A stretch of DNA of 64,000 nt, taken from positions 4,588,001-4,652,000 of the forward strand of contig NZ_JAGGMQ010000001.1 of NCBI RefSeq assembly GCF_017875465.1, read 5' to 3'. Below, one piece after another: positions 34,903 through 45,205 of the stretch. Positions within the stretch are counted from its first letter, which is position 1. Each line of letters opens with the position of its first letter. Both the position numbers and the translations under genes were made by a program. This stretch comes from Winslowiella toletana. Its GTDB lineage: Bacteria > Pseudomonadota > Gammaproteobacteria > Enterobacterales > Enterobacteriaceae. Under the pieces are notes generated by a model, which saw only the letters and a list, made by a program, of their open reading frames with translations, was not told where the DNA came from and searched no databases.

Positions 34903-35925
34903 GTGAAAAAAGCGTTATCTTTCGCGCCGTTGTTGATATGGATCGCGATATTTATTTATGCACTGGCTTTTATCGCCATTGTTATCCAGCAAAAATCACC
35001 GGCTGACGAACTGATTCCCTGCGCAATATTTGCCAGCATGCTGATACTGGTGCTCTATATTGTCAGTTATGGGGTGGCAAGCGGCGAGAGAAAACAGCGC
35101 GAAGCCGACAAACTGGCCACTTTTTTTCTGCTGCATAAACAGGGACGCCTGCACGGCGTCATTAAGTCTTCACGCTATTCACTGATACTGTATTTGCTGG
35201 CAACACTGCTGTTTCTTGCGCAGGATAATACCGCGGCGCGGGCGCTATTAATGCTGTCCAGCATTGTCATCGTGATGGTGATTGTAGACTTCTGGTTTCT
35301 GCACTATCAGCAGATTGGTGCGGAATATCGCGCCCGCAGCTGGAAAGTACTGGCGATCTGTTTTTCTGCAATATTGTTCTTCGCCAATATGCTTTCGTCA
35401 CAGTTTATTCTTGAGGCATTTGATATTGAACCGGCACGGCTGAATTTTACCCGCTGGTCGTTTTCGCTGATTATGGTGCTACTGCTGATGTCGCCGGTAA
35501 GCTATTTTGTGCTGTTAATCCATGGCGCCTTTATGCGCGTCGCCAGACGCAGCCGGCGTCAGGCGATGATGGCGCTGTTTGATAGCGTAACCGTCACCAC
35601 GCTGCTGTTTGGCATGTCGCTACTGCTGCTGATTACCACTAAACTGCCGGTGCTGGGTAATGCCATGACCGGCTATTTTTATCATTTCGATACCCGCACC
35701 ACCTTTTCCTGTAAACAGCAGTACCATATTATCCCGCGTCTGGGTGACCAGGCTGGCTATATCAAAGTGGCCGAGGGGGAATACCGGGCGATTTATCAAA
35801 AACAGGGCGGCGTTTACGTAGAAACGGTGATCTGTCAGCCGGATGGCAGCTATAAGTTAAATGACATCAGATACGCCAGCGATATCCGGCGGCTTAATCA
35901 GCGCATGGCCGCCAATGGCAGTTAA
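34903..35925 (+). CDS. Membrane protein of unknown function
   Basis: This 340-residue protein starts at GTG 34903, with CAGGAG six bases upstream. It shows about seven hydrophobic segments: residues ~5-28, 37-58, 90-107, 112-132, 147-166, 184-208 and 230-247. These are followed by a soluble C-terminal domain of ~85 residues with TTFSCKQQYHIIPRLGDQ, YRAIYQKQGGVYVETVICQ and NDIRYASD. The single Cys pair in this domain suggests it faces the periplasm. It resembles uncharacterised enterobacterial membrane proteins; no function is recognised. It is convergent with ascG, almost abutting it. Confidence 0.7.
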   Translation: MKKALSFAPLLIWIAIFIYALAFIAIVIQQKSPADELIPCAIFASMLILVLYIVSYGVASGERKQREADKLATFFLLHKQGRLHGVIKSSRYSLILYLLATLLFLAQDNTAARALLMLSSIVIVMVIVDFWFLHYQQIGAEYRARSWKVLAICFSAILFFANMLSSQFILEAFDIEPARLNFTRWSFSLIMVLLLMSPVSYFVLLIHGAFMRVARRSRRQAMMALFDSVTVTTLLFGMSLLLLITTKLPVLGNAMTGYFYHFDTRTTFSCKQQYHIIPRLGDQAGYIKVAEGEYRAIYQKQGGVYVETVICQPDGSYKLNDIRYASDIRRLNQRMAANGS

Positions 35926-35926
35926 A

Positions 35927-36949
35927 TTATGCGGGCCGCAGAAAGGGCCCGTCAATTACCGAATCGCGGATAATCAGATCCGATAAAAAGATATTCTCTT
36001 TGGATAAGTAGCCGCCATCCAGCATGGAGATCAGACGATTAATTACTTCATTAATCATATCGCTGATCGGATCTTTGACACTGGAGAGCGCCGGATTAAG
36101 GAACGGGGCATTGGGGATATTGTCGAAACCGAGCACCGACACCTGCTCCGGCACTTTAATGCCCGCTGCGTTCAGCGCTTTGATTGCGCCAATCGCCATA
36201 TCATCATTGCTGGCAATCAGCGCGCTAAAGGGTTGCTGCGTAGCCAGCAACGCTTCGGCGGCCGCCGCGCCGCTGGCCGCAGTCCATTTGCCTTCCACGA
36301 CCAGCGACGGCTGAAACGTCACTGCATAACTGCTTAACGCCTGTCTGTAACCGGTAAGGCGCTCCATGGCGGTCGGGGAATCCAGTGAACCGGTAATAAA
36401 AGCGATTTGCCGATGGCCATGCTCCAGCAGATAGCGGGTAGCGAGATCGCTGGAACCCTGATGATCGCAGCAGATACAGTGGCTCTGATGTTTCCGCAGT
36501 CTGCGGTTGACCACCATAACCGGCTGTTTATGCTGTTCGACAATCAGATCGAGGGCATCGACGGTTAAAAAGCGCGGATAGAGAATAATGGCGTCGCAAC
36601 GTAAATCGAGCAGAAACTGAATCGCTTGCTGCTCTTCGGCGGCGCTGTGTTTGCCATCCACCAGAATCAGCTGACGACCGTTGGCTTCTAACTTTCTCGC
36701 CGCCTGCGACAGCAGCTCGTTAAAGTAACTGCCGTTATACAGGGTGTTGGTCACCACCAGGCCAATACACTGAGATTTGCTGCTGGCCAGATTGCGCGCC
36801 AGCAGATTGGGCCGATAGCCGGCCTCTTCAATAGCCTGAAATACCTGCTGTTTAGTGGCTTCACTGACATAGCCTTTACCTGACAGCACACGGGAGACCG
36901 TGGCCTTTGAGACGCCAGCTTTCTTTGCCACTTGCTGCATGGTAGACAT
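35927..36949 (-). CDS. ascG: LacI-family regulator AscG
   Basis: This 340-residue repressor has an N-terminal HTH MQQVAKKAGVSKATVSRVLSGKGYVSEATK, hinge YRPNLLARNLAS and an effector domain with FNELLSQAARKLEANGRQLILVDGKH and a FSALIASNDDMAIGAI motif. The sequence follows E. coli AscG, the repressor of ascFB (arbutin, salicin and cellobiose genes). In E. coli, ascG lies directly divergent from ascFB; here a GAPDH paralog and a GlxA-type regulator lie between. A LacI-type site before ascF fits AscG control. Confidence 0.88.
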   Translation of the reverse strand: MSTMQQVAKKAGVSKATVSRVLSGKGYVSEATKQQVFQAIEEAGYRPNLLARNLASSKSQCIGLVVTNTLYNGSYFNELLSQAARKLEANGRQLILVDGKHSAAEEQQAIQFLLDLRCDAIILYPRFLTVDALDLIVEQHKQPVMVVNRRLRKHQSHCICCDHQGSSDLATRYLLEHGHRQIAFITGSLDSPTAMERLTGYRQALSSYAVTFQPSLVVEGKWTAASGAAAAEALLATQQPFSALIASNDDMAIGAIKALNAAGIKVPEQVSVLGFDNIPNAPFLNPALSSVKDPISDMINEVINRLISMLDGGYLSKENIFLSDLIIRDSVIDGPFLRPA

Positions 36950-37005
36950 CGCTACTTCCTGAATTGATTCATATTCGCGTTATTCTACACATTTCAGCAG
37001 GGTAA

Positions 37006-37028
37006 CGGGCGGCGTTTTTCGCCGCCCG
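37006..37028. terminator. GC-rich hairpin downstream of GAPDH paralog
   Basis: CGGGCGGCG and CGCCGCCCG with a TTTTT loop, six bases past the gapA-like stop on the minus strand. It belongs to the same GGGCGGCG hairpin class seen elsewhere in the window. Confidence 0.55.
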
Positions 37029-37034
37029 CAGCCA

Positions 37035-38045
37035 TTACAGCCCGCGTTTTTCCATCCACAGCGCCAGATCAACCAGGCGATTTGAGAACCCCCACTCATT
37101 GTCATACCAGGCGAGGATTTTGACCATTTTGCCACCGATCACCAGCGTCGACAGACCATCAATAATCGATGACCGTGGATCGCCGCGATAGTCGCTGGAA
37201 ACCAGCGGTTCGTCGCTGTAGCCGAGAATATCCTGAAGCGGACCTGATTCCGCCGCCTGACGGAAAGCGTTATTGACCTCATCGACGGTGACATCGCGTT
37301 TCAGGGTCACCGTCAGATCGACAATCGACACCACCGGCACCGGAACGCGCAGCGAATAGCCGGTCAGGCGGCCATCGAGCGACGGAATCACTTTGCCCAG
37401 CGCTTTCGCGGCGCCGCTGGAGTAGGGCACAATCGACAGCGCGGCAGCACGTGCGCCACGCAGATCTTTCTCCGGCTGATCATGCAGCGCCTGGCTGTTG
37501 GTGTAGGCGTGAGTGGTGTTCATCAGGCCATGCTCAATACCAAATGCCTGATGCAGCACCTGCGCCGCCGGGGCCAGCCCGTTAGTGGTACAGCTACCGT
37601 TACTGACTACCCGATGCTGAGCCGGGTCATACTGCTGGTGGTTAACGCCCATCACCACCGTAATATCATCATCTTTGCCGGGAGCGGAGATAATCACCCG
37701 TTTAGCGCCGCCTTTGCTGATATGCACTTCGGCTTTAGCTTTTTCGGTAAAGAAACCGGTGGCTTCAATCACGATCTCCACGCCGACGCTGCTCCATGGA
37801 ATCAGTGCCGGATCGCGCTCGGAGAATACCTTAATAGTTTTGCCGTCAACCACCAGCTGACCTTCAGCGGCTTCCACCGGCGCGGGTAGCTTACCCAGCA
37901 GAGAATCGTATTTCAGCAGATGGGCGAGGGTTTTACTGTCCGTCAGATCATTAATCGCCACCACCTGAAAGTCGTCGCGGCCCAGTGCGGCGCGCAACAC
38001 ATTACGACCGATACGGCCAAAGCCGTTGATGCCTACTTTTACCAT
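37035..38045 (-). CDS. Glyceraldehyde-3-phosphate dehydrogenase, type I paralog
   Basis: This 336-residue enzyme has the full GAPDH fold: GINGFGRIGRNVLRA (NAD binding), IND at 31-33, the catalytic Cys152 in SNGSCTTNGLAP, His179 in MNTTHAYTNSQ, and WYDNEWGFSNRLVD. Two changes in the catalytic loop differ from housekeeping GapA (SNASCTTNCLAP): Ala to Gly and the second Cys (position 156) to Gly. It is probably an accessory GAPDH rather than the main glycolytic enzyme. It converts glyceraldehyde-3-phosphate to 1,3-bisphosphoglycerate. Located between ascG and a GlxA-like regulator, it may serve beta-glucoside or stress metabolism. Confidence 0.88.
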   Translation of the reverse strand: MVKVGINGFGRIGRNVLRAALGRDDFQVVAINDLTDSKTLAHLLKYDSLLGKLPAPVEAAEGQLVVDGKTIKVFSERDPALIPWSSVGVEIVIEATGFFTEKAKAEVHISKGGAKRVIISAPGKDDDITVVMGVNHQQYDPAQHRVVSNGSCTTNGLAPAAQVLHQAFGIEHGLMNTTHAYTNSQALHDQPEKDLRGARAAALSIVPYSSGAAKALGKVIPSLDGRLTGYSLRVPVPVVSIVDLTVTLKRDVTVDEVNNAFRQAAESGPLQDILGYSDEPLVSSDYRGDPRSSIIDGLSTLVIGGKMVKILAWYDNEWGFSNRLVDLALWMEKRGL

Positions 38046-38122
38046 GATGAGCTCCTTTGTTAGCTGTCTGATACCAATCTAGGCCGGTAAAGGTTTGGCG
38101 TAAATGACAAATAAGGATCAAT

Positions 38123-39103
38123 TTACGCCAGGCTGCGCGCGCAGAAGCGTTCGCGGTACTCACCGGGCGTCAGTTGCAGATTCCGCTCAAACACCCGCCG
38201 CAGATTGAGGCTGTTGCCGAAGCCGCTGGCGCTCGCCACCTGCTCCAGCCCTTCGCTACTCTGTTCCAGGCGCTGGCGGGCGGCGGCCAGACGGGCTTCG
38301 GCCACATATCTGGCGGGCGTTGCGCCGGTTTCACGGGTGAAGACGCGGGTAAAATTGCGTGGACTCATGGCGACGCGTTCCGCCAGCTTCTCAACTGACA
38401 GGTCACCGGCGAGATTTGCCAGGATCCAGCTTTGCAGATCGTTAATCGGGCCGGGTCTGCGCGCCTGATTCAGCAGAAAGCGGCTGAACTGCGCCTGGCC
38501 ACCAGGGCGGCGCAGATACATCACCAGATCCTGCGCCACATCGCGCGCCAGACTGAAGCCGTAATCCTCCTCTACCAGCGCGAGGGTCAGGTCGAAGCCG
38601 GTACTGACGCCTCCTGACGTCCAGAACGGCCCATCCTGCACATACAGCGGTCCGCTGGCGACCTTCACCTGCGGGTAACGGCTTTGCAGGGTTTCCAGTA
38701 ACCGCCAGTGAGTGGTGGCGTTACGCCCGTCCAGCAGTCCGCTCTGCGCCAGCAGCATCGCGCCGCCGCAGACGGATACTACCCGCCGCGCATGTGGTGC
38801 GGCATAACGCAGCCAGTCGACCACCGCGTCACCTTCCTCCGCGCTGACGCCTCTGCCGGTAATCATAATGGTGTCGCGTGGCTGGGTCGGATCGAGTTCC
38901 GCCAGCCGGTTGTCCGCCAGTAAATTGAGACCCGACTGGCCGTGAATCACATGATGGGGTTGGGTGGTGGCAATCGTCAGCTGATACAGCGGCTGATTTG
39001 CGCTTTCCGCACGCAGGCGGTTGGCTTGCATCAGGATATCGGCGATACCCGCCGCTTCAAATAGCATGCCCCCATCGGGGACGATAATCAGAATGGTTTT
39101 CAT
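38123..39103 (-). CDS. GlxA-family regulator (DJ-1/PfpI domain plus AraC HTH)
   Basis: This ~326-residue regulator has an N-terminal DJ-1/PfpI-like domain (residues ~1-185) with the elbow sequence VVSVCGGAMLLAQSGLLDGRNATTHW, and a C-terminal AraC HTH (~225-320; VEKLAERVAMSPRNFTRVFTRETGATPARYV). ATG 39103 was chosen; a TTG start at 39127 would add eight residues. Members often respond to amines, amino acids or aldehydes. Its target is not evident; the GAPDH paralog 77 bp downstream in the same direction is a candidate. Confidence 0.83.
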   Translation of the reverse strand: MKTILIIVPDGGMLFEAAGIADILMQANRLRAESANQPLYQLTIATTQPHHVIHGQSGLNLLADNRLAELDPTQPRDTIMITGRGVSAEEGDAVVDWLRYAAPHARRVVSVCGGAMLLAQSGLLDGRNATTHWRLLETLQSRYPQVKVASGPLYVQDGPFWTSGGVSTGFDLTLALVEEDYGFSLARDVAQDLVMYLRRPGGQAQFSRFLLNQARRPGPINDLQSWILANLAGDLSVEKLAERVAMSPRNFTRVFTRETGATPARYVAEARLAAARQRLEQSSEGLEQVASASGFGNSLNLRRVFERNLQLTPGEYRERFCARSLA

Positions 39104-39195
39104 GTCCTGAAAATACAAAACTGACAAAATAAGTCAAGTTACAAACGCTTAAGCGGCTGACCAATTGATAAGCAAAGCGGCGTGTCACAGCCAAT

Positions 39196-39211
39196 AGCGA
39201 TCATTATCACA
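39196..39211. promoter_or_regulatory. Possible CRP site before ascF
   Basis: AGCGATCATTATCACA fits the CRP spacing (TGTGA-N6-TCACA) with one good half-site. Catabolite control would suit a beta-glucoside PTS operon. Confidence 0.35.
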
Positions 39212-39270
39212 AAATTGAAAATATCATTTTAATTATCTTGAACTATTGATCGCATATAAACATTCTCGTG

Positions 39271-39284
39271 TGGAACCGGTTACC
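39271..39284. promoter_or_regulatory. Predicted AscG operator
   Basis: TGGAACCGGTTACC has a perfect AACCGGTT core and resembles the AACCGGTT-centred AscG site of E. coli. It lies ~75 bp before ascF. Confidence 0.6.
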
Positions 39285-39356
39285 TGGTTCGCTCATGTTT
39301 TCTGCGATGCAGCGGTTTTCCGGTCGCTGATACTACTAACCAGAGAGTCATCACTG

Positions 39357-40820
39357 ATGTCACAGAATTTTACTGAAGTGTCAAAATCGATTGTCGATGC
39401 CATTGGCGGCGTGGAAAACGTTACTGCTGTGACGCACTGTATGACGCGCTTACGCTTTGTACTGCATGATGACAGCGCGGTGGATAGCGCCCGGCTGAAG
39501 TCGATTAAAGGCGTAATGGGCGTTGTACATAATGAAAACCAGTGTCAGGTGATTATTGGTAATAATGTTGCAAAAGCGTATGCCGAAGTGGTGATACTGC
39601 TGCCGGCAGGCGCGGTCGCCGGGCGTGCAACCGCCGTGGATGGCAGAAATAAAATCACTCTGAAACGCATCGGCGCGGGCATTCTTGATGCGCTAATCGG
39701 CACCATGTCACCCCTGATCCCGGCGATTATCGGCGGCTCGATGGTTAAACTGCTGGCGATGATCCTCGATATGACCGGCATCTTTGAGAAGGGCGCTTCG
39801 ACGCTGATTATTCTCAATGTGATCGGCGATGGCGCGTTCTTCTTCCTGCCGGTGATGGTGGCGGCCTCAGCGGCGGTGAAATTTAAAACCAATATGTCGC
39901 TGGCGATTGCGATTGCTGGCGTGCTGGTACACCCTAATTTTGTCGACCTGATGGCAAAAGCGGCGCAGGGGCAGCAGGTGTCATTTATCGGTTTTGATAT
40001 TACCGCGGTGAAGTACACCTATACCGTGATTCCGGCGCTCTGCATGACCTGGCTGCTGTCGTATATTGAGAAGTGGGTCGACCGTATTACGCCAGCTGTT
40101 ACCAAAAACTTCCTGAAACCGATGCTGATCGTGCTGATTGCTGCGCCGGTTGCGATTATGTTTATCGGCCCGCTGGGTATCTGGATTGGCAGCGGCATCT
40201 CGGCGCTGGTCTATACCGTACACAGTTATCTCGGCTGGTTATCGGTGGCGATTATGGGCGCCATCTGGCCACTGCTGGTCATGACTGGTATGCATCGCGT
40301 ATTTACCCCAACCATAATTCAGACCATTGCGGAAACCGGTAAAGAGGGCATGGTTATGCCATCGGAAATCGGCGCTAACCTGTCGCTTGGCGGATCTTCA
40401 CTGGCGGTAGCCTGGCGTACTAAAAACCCGGAACTGCGTCAGACGGCGCTGGCCGCGGCGGCATCGGCGATTGTGGCCGGGATTTCTGAACCCGCGTTGT
40501 ATGGTGTCGCGCTCAGACTGAAACGTCCGCTGGTTGCCTGTCTGATCAGTGGTTTTATCTGCGGCGCTGTCGCCGGTATTGGCGGACTGGCCAGCCACTC
40601 AATGGCGTCGCCAGGACTGTTTACCAGCGTGCAGTTTTTTGATCCGACAAATCCAATGAGTATCGTCTGGGTGTTTGCGGTGATGATCCTGGCAGTGGTG
40701 CTCTCCTTTATCACCACCTTGCTGCTGGGCTTCGAGGATATTCCGGTTGAACAGCCAGCAAATGACAGCGTACCGGCTGCCCCTTATGCCGCATCGCCAG
40801 ACGTTGTAAAAGTTAACTGA
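39357..40820 (+). CDS. ascF: PTS beta-glucoside-specific EIIBC component
   Basis: This 487-residue protein has an N-terminal EIIB domain (~1-85) with the phosphorylated Cys in AVTHCMTRLRFVL, and an EIIC domain (~105-465) of about ten membrane segments with GGSMVKLLAMILDMTGI, GISEPALYGV and WLLSYIEKW. The start is ATG 39357; the longer frame from 39246 runs through the operator. There is no EIIA domain, as in AscF of E. coli, so a Crr-type EIIA must serve. It imports and phosphorylates aryl-beta-glucosides or cellobiose. ascB follows after 14 bp. Confidence 0.92.
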   Translation: MSQNFTEVSKSIVDAIGGVENVTAVTHCMTRLRFVLHDDSAVDSARLKSIKGVMGVVHNENQCQVIIGNNVAKAYAEVVILLPAGAVAGRATAVDGRNKITLKRIGAGILDALIGTMSPLIPAIIGGSMVKLLAMILDMTGIFEKGASTLIILNVIGDGAFFFLPVMVAASAAVKFKTNMSLAIAIAGVLVHPNFVDLMAKAAQGQQVSFIGFDITAVKYTYTVIPALCMTWLLSYIEKWVDRITPAVTKNFLKPMLIVLIAAPVAIMFIGPLGIWIGSGISALVYTVHSYLGWLSVAIMGAIWPLLVMTGMHRVFTPTIIQTIAETGKEGMVMPSEIGANLSLGGSSLAVAWRTKNPELRQTALAAAASAIVAGISEPALYGVALRLKRPLVACLISGFICGAVAGIGGLASHSMASPGLFTSVQFFDPTNPMSIVWVFAVMILAVVLSFITTLLLGFEDIPVEQPANDSVPAAPYAASPDVVKVN

Positions 40821-40825
40821 GATAA

Positions 40826-42265
<1,440 letters not shown>

Positions 42266-42442
42266 CCCGCTGCGGGGATCGCATTGAAAAGTGAGATTCC
42301 CGCTGTAATCTGCTTTGCTCTGTGATTAAGATGGCCTGATATCAGGTGATTAATATCGACTGAACTGCGTTTTCCACGTTAAACCGCATCACCGCCAGTG
42401 GGACAGTGAGGTTCGATTTAATAATCGAAATAAAGGACATAC

Positions 42443-43525
42443 ATGGACACTCCTCTTCTGGCAATTGACAGTAACTTTGCCACCCTTAACGACAGTGAAG
42501 TGACGGCGGCGGTGATGGATGCTTATATCCAGTCGATGTCATTCAACTTCCTCGAATTCCCGAAAAGAACAGCGCAGATTCTGGAGTTAGTGACGCATAA
42601 TCCTGCCTGGTGGAGGCGGTTAATTCATTCTGCAGATCAATTGTTGTGGATTAAAGATAAAGGTTATGGCTGGGCAGTGTACCGCCAGACCACATCCTGC
42701 GGTTTTATCCGTTTATATCGGTTTAAGCCATCTGCGACTACCGACCACACTAAAACCACGCCCTGGTCTGAAGGGAACTGGCAGACGATAAAGAGTGAGT
42801 CGGAACTCGCTGCGCTGCTGGCTACTGAAGCAACGGTATTTGTGTTTGAGCAATGGAAAAAACATCAGCTGGAAGTCAACCGTATCCCGGCTGATTTTGC
42901 CCGCGGACGACTGGCTAATACCGCGGTTTCTCAGGCTATAATTGTTGCTAAAGGCAATGGCTGCGCTATTTGTGGTGATGCTGCAACGCATCGCGCCTCA
43001 ACCACCATGGGCGCTGAACAGGCGGTAATGTTATCGGTTTCGCTGTGCGCGCAGCATGAAAACGACGTGCAACAACATCCTTGTGTACTGGCTTTTTTTG
43101 CGAGTTTATTTTTTCTGAAGTTGGATATCCCGGATCTTATTAAGCTGGATTATATTCCGGAGACGCTGACAGAACCGATGTTTGCGCTGATTGCGGCAAA
43201 TTTACAGGCCACCTTTACGCCGCCAGAGAAAAGGTCACGAGGATGGAATGTGAAATTTTGTATGGCAGATGGCTGGTCATGGCGATTACGCATTAACTCA
43301 CTAATGGACTACGCATATATGTTGTTTGATGCCGACGACAAGCAGCGACATCGAATAGATTCTGCTCCTGACCATCCGGACGTTCCCTGGGGACCCGATC
43401 ATCAGCATTACGCGCCAAAGCCCGGCAAGAAGCATCGGATTGAACCAAGTTTTACCTACGGAGTTCCCATCTTTGATTTTCCACTGCTTGAGAAAGCAAA
43501 GCAGCACTATCAAAACCAGCAGTAG
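42443..43525 (+). CDS. Orphan protein with Cys/His metal-like site
   Basis: This 360-residue soluble protein of no recognised family has GNGCAICGDA (Cys174, Cys177) and LCAQHE (Cys202, His205) giving a CxxC...CxxH set that could hold zinc. The C-terminal 65 residues are rich in His and Asp (YAYMLFDADDKQRHRID, then WGPDHQHYAPKPGKKHR), somewhat like the nuclease-like DUF6516 type, but this is only a resemblance. AAGGA precedes the ATG. It is monocistronic, with a long leader after ascB. No function is proposed. Confidence 0.65.
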   Translation: MDTPLLAIDSNFATLNDSEVTAAVMDAYIQSMSFNFLEFPKRTAQILELVTHNPAWWRRLIHSADQLLWIKDKGYGWAVYRQTTSCGFIRLYRFKPSATTDHTKTTPWSEGNWQTIKSESELAALLATEATVFVFEQWKKHQLEVNRIPADFARGRLANTAVSQAIIVAKGNGCAICGDAATHRASTTMGAEQAVMLSVSLCAQHENDVQQHPCVLAFFASLFFLKLDIPDLIKLDYIPETLTEPMFALIAANLQATFTPPEKRSRGWNVKFCMADGWSWRLRINSLMDYAYMLFDADDKQRHRIDSAPDHPDVPWGPDHQHYAPKPGKKHRIEPSFTYGVPIFDFPLLEKAKQHYQNQQ

Positions 43526-43547
43526 TGGCGTTGCGCGGTGATAGAAA

Positions 43548-43569
43548 AATCCGCGCCGTGGCGCGGATT
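43548..43569 (-). terminator. Rho-independent terminator of proX
   Basis: AATCCGCGCC and GGCGCGGATT form a 10-bp stem with a GT turn. Read on the minus strand it is followed by TTTC, just past the proX stop; it can also serve the convergent orphan gene. Confidence 0.75.
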
Positions 43570-43576
43570 AAACCGG

Positions 43577-44575
43577 TTATTTCGCGGCCGCGGCGGCCTG
43601 CTTCACCCAGCCATCAAAGGTAGCCTGATGCGCTTTAATCCAGCCTTCGACATGCTGCTGGATATGTTCGGCGGAGGATTCGCCGTCATGCATGCGCTGG
43701 TTCTGCGCATTTACATCGGCCAGCGGCAGTTTGACAATCGCAAAGAGTTTCGCGGCTGCCGGGTTTTTCTGCGCCCACTGTTTGTTGGCCACCACATGTT
43801 CGTTATTGGCGATAAAACCGTAATTTTTGCCATTCGCTAATTTGGTATCGAGATCTTTTTGCGAGCCTGGCGTGGCGGAAAACGGCACGGTTAACCAGAC
43901 CACATCTTTACCCGGCTTCAGCACATTGCTGACCCAGTAAGGTGTCCAGGTATAATACAGCACCGGCAGACCCGCTTTATAGCGAGTTAAGGTGTCAGCA
44001 ATAATCGCCGAATAATTTCCCTGGTTCTGCTGCACGGTATTGCTCAGACCATAAGCTTTCACCTGCGCCTCGATGACCGAACCACAAACCCAGCCCGGAT
44101 TACAGCCCGCCAGATCGGCTTTGCCATCACCATCGGCATCAAACAGCTTTGCCAGCTTGGGGTCTTTCAGCTGCGAAATATCGGTGATGTGATATTTATC
44201 GGCGGTTTTTTTATCGATCAGATAGCCCTGTGCTGCGCCGCTAATATAGGTGCCCTGACGATAGAATTTCTGGTCGCCACCGGCGGTCTCATACATATCT
44301 TTTTGCAGCGGATCCCAGTTTACGGCCAGATAAGTGGCATCGCCTTTGGCAATCGCGGTGTAAGCCACGCTGTAATCCACTTCCTGAGTGGGTTGTACGT
44401 CGTAACCCAGTTTTACCAGCGCATGATTAATTAATTCAGTCTGAAAGGACTCTTCCGGCAGGGTGCTCTGCACCGGATTGACTGTTACGCCTTTCCCGGG
44501 TAAATCGGCGGCAAAGGCGGCCGGAGCGGCAAACAGAATGGCAAGGGTGATGGCGTTAATTCCAGTGGTGCGCAT
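43577..44575 (-). CDS. proX: Glycine betaine/proline-betaine binding protein ProX (orphan)
   Basis: This 332-residue periplasmic protein starts at ATG 44575 and has a signal peptide of about 22 residues ([13 protein letters not shown]). The mature part carries the ProX betaine cage tryptophans in AVNWDPL, NPGWVCG and YYTWTPYWV, and the Cys pair GCNPGWVC. In E. coli it delivers betaine to the ProVW importer, but no proV or proW is adjacent here, so it either works with distant permease genes or with a paralogous system. It is flanked by an unrelated orphan gene and an lldD remnant. Confidence 0.9.
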   Translation of the reverse strand: MRTTGINAITLAILFAAPAAFAADLPGKGVTVNPVQSTLPEESFQTELINHALVKLGYDVQPTQEVDYSVAYTAIAKGDATYLAVNWDPLQKDMYETAGGDQKFYRQGTYISGAAQGYLIDKKTADKYHITDISQLKDPKLAKLFDADGDGKADLAGCNPGWVCGSVIEAQVKAYGLSNTVQQNQGNYSAIIADTLTRYKAGLPVLYYTWTPYWVSNVLKPGKDVVWLTVPFSATPGSQKDLDTKLANGKNYGFIANNEHVVANKQWAQKNPAAAKLFAIVKLPLADVNAQNQRMHDGESSAEHIQQHVEGWIKAHQATFDGWVKQAAAAAK

Positions 44576-45049
44576 AATAAGAACCTTATTATTTTTCACA
44601 AGTTAAGCCTGTAGTGGCAGGAATATTCCCGGATTGTGGTTTTGTTGGGAATGAAAATTGAAAATGGGGAGTGACGAGACGGGTATATCTGATCAGCAAC
44701 AGGATAAGTTGCAGACAGTGAAATGCATGCGGTGAGAGCTGAGGGTCAGGGTAACGCTGATTATTAGCAAATATCATGCGGGTAATGTGGGGTGAGCGCT
44801 GTCTTACAGGGTTATCGTTTAGCGGGTAAGACTCACCGTTATTCTTCCTGGTTATATGTTATCGGTTTGTTTATACCCTAACACACTGAGCCGGGCTGGC
44901 AAGTGTTACTGCCGCCATAGCGCTGATTATCCGGTGGGGTAATGGTCTGAAAGGGCATCGCGTAATTTTGCCAGCTTGCGATACCGGTTTGATTTATCAG
45001 CTTTTTTATCGGCTACACTTCCGGTTTAGCATCATAGCCAGGAGAGTCG
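44576..45049. other. 474-bp gap without a clear gene
   Basis: Between proX and the lldD remnant no ORF with a ribosome site was found. The stretch near 44990-45045 (TTTATCAGCTTTTTTATC, then CCAGGAGAG) may keep the old lldD promoter and does keep its ribosome site. Nothing else was recognised. Confidence 0.4.
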
Positions 45050-45184
45050 ATGATCATTTCTGCTGCAACGGACTACCGTGCCGCGCCGCTGGGACGCGTC
45101 TTTGTCTGTGCGCTGGTCGCCGCAGGTGAGGCGGAGGTGATTAACCTGCTGGCGCTGCCGGAGCAGCCGCCGTGTAAATTCTTT
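45050..45184 (+). pseudogene. lldD: lldD (L-lactate dehydrogenase) remnant with internal deletion
   Basis: With an intact AGGAGAG site, the frame begins MIISAATDYRAA, the exact style of the LldD N terminus, then jumps after 12 residues to LGRVFVCALVAAGEAEVINLLALPE, which corresponds to the near-C-terminal [28 protein letters not shown] region of LldD. Some 340 central residues, including the FMN and catalytic parts, are gone. The frame then continues into antisense of the next gene. It is a clear deletion remnant of an FMN-dependent L-lactate dehydrogenase; no lldP or lldR is seen. Confidence 0.75.
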
Positions 45185-45205
45185 CTGCAAAAGGGGAGTG
45201 GTGAG

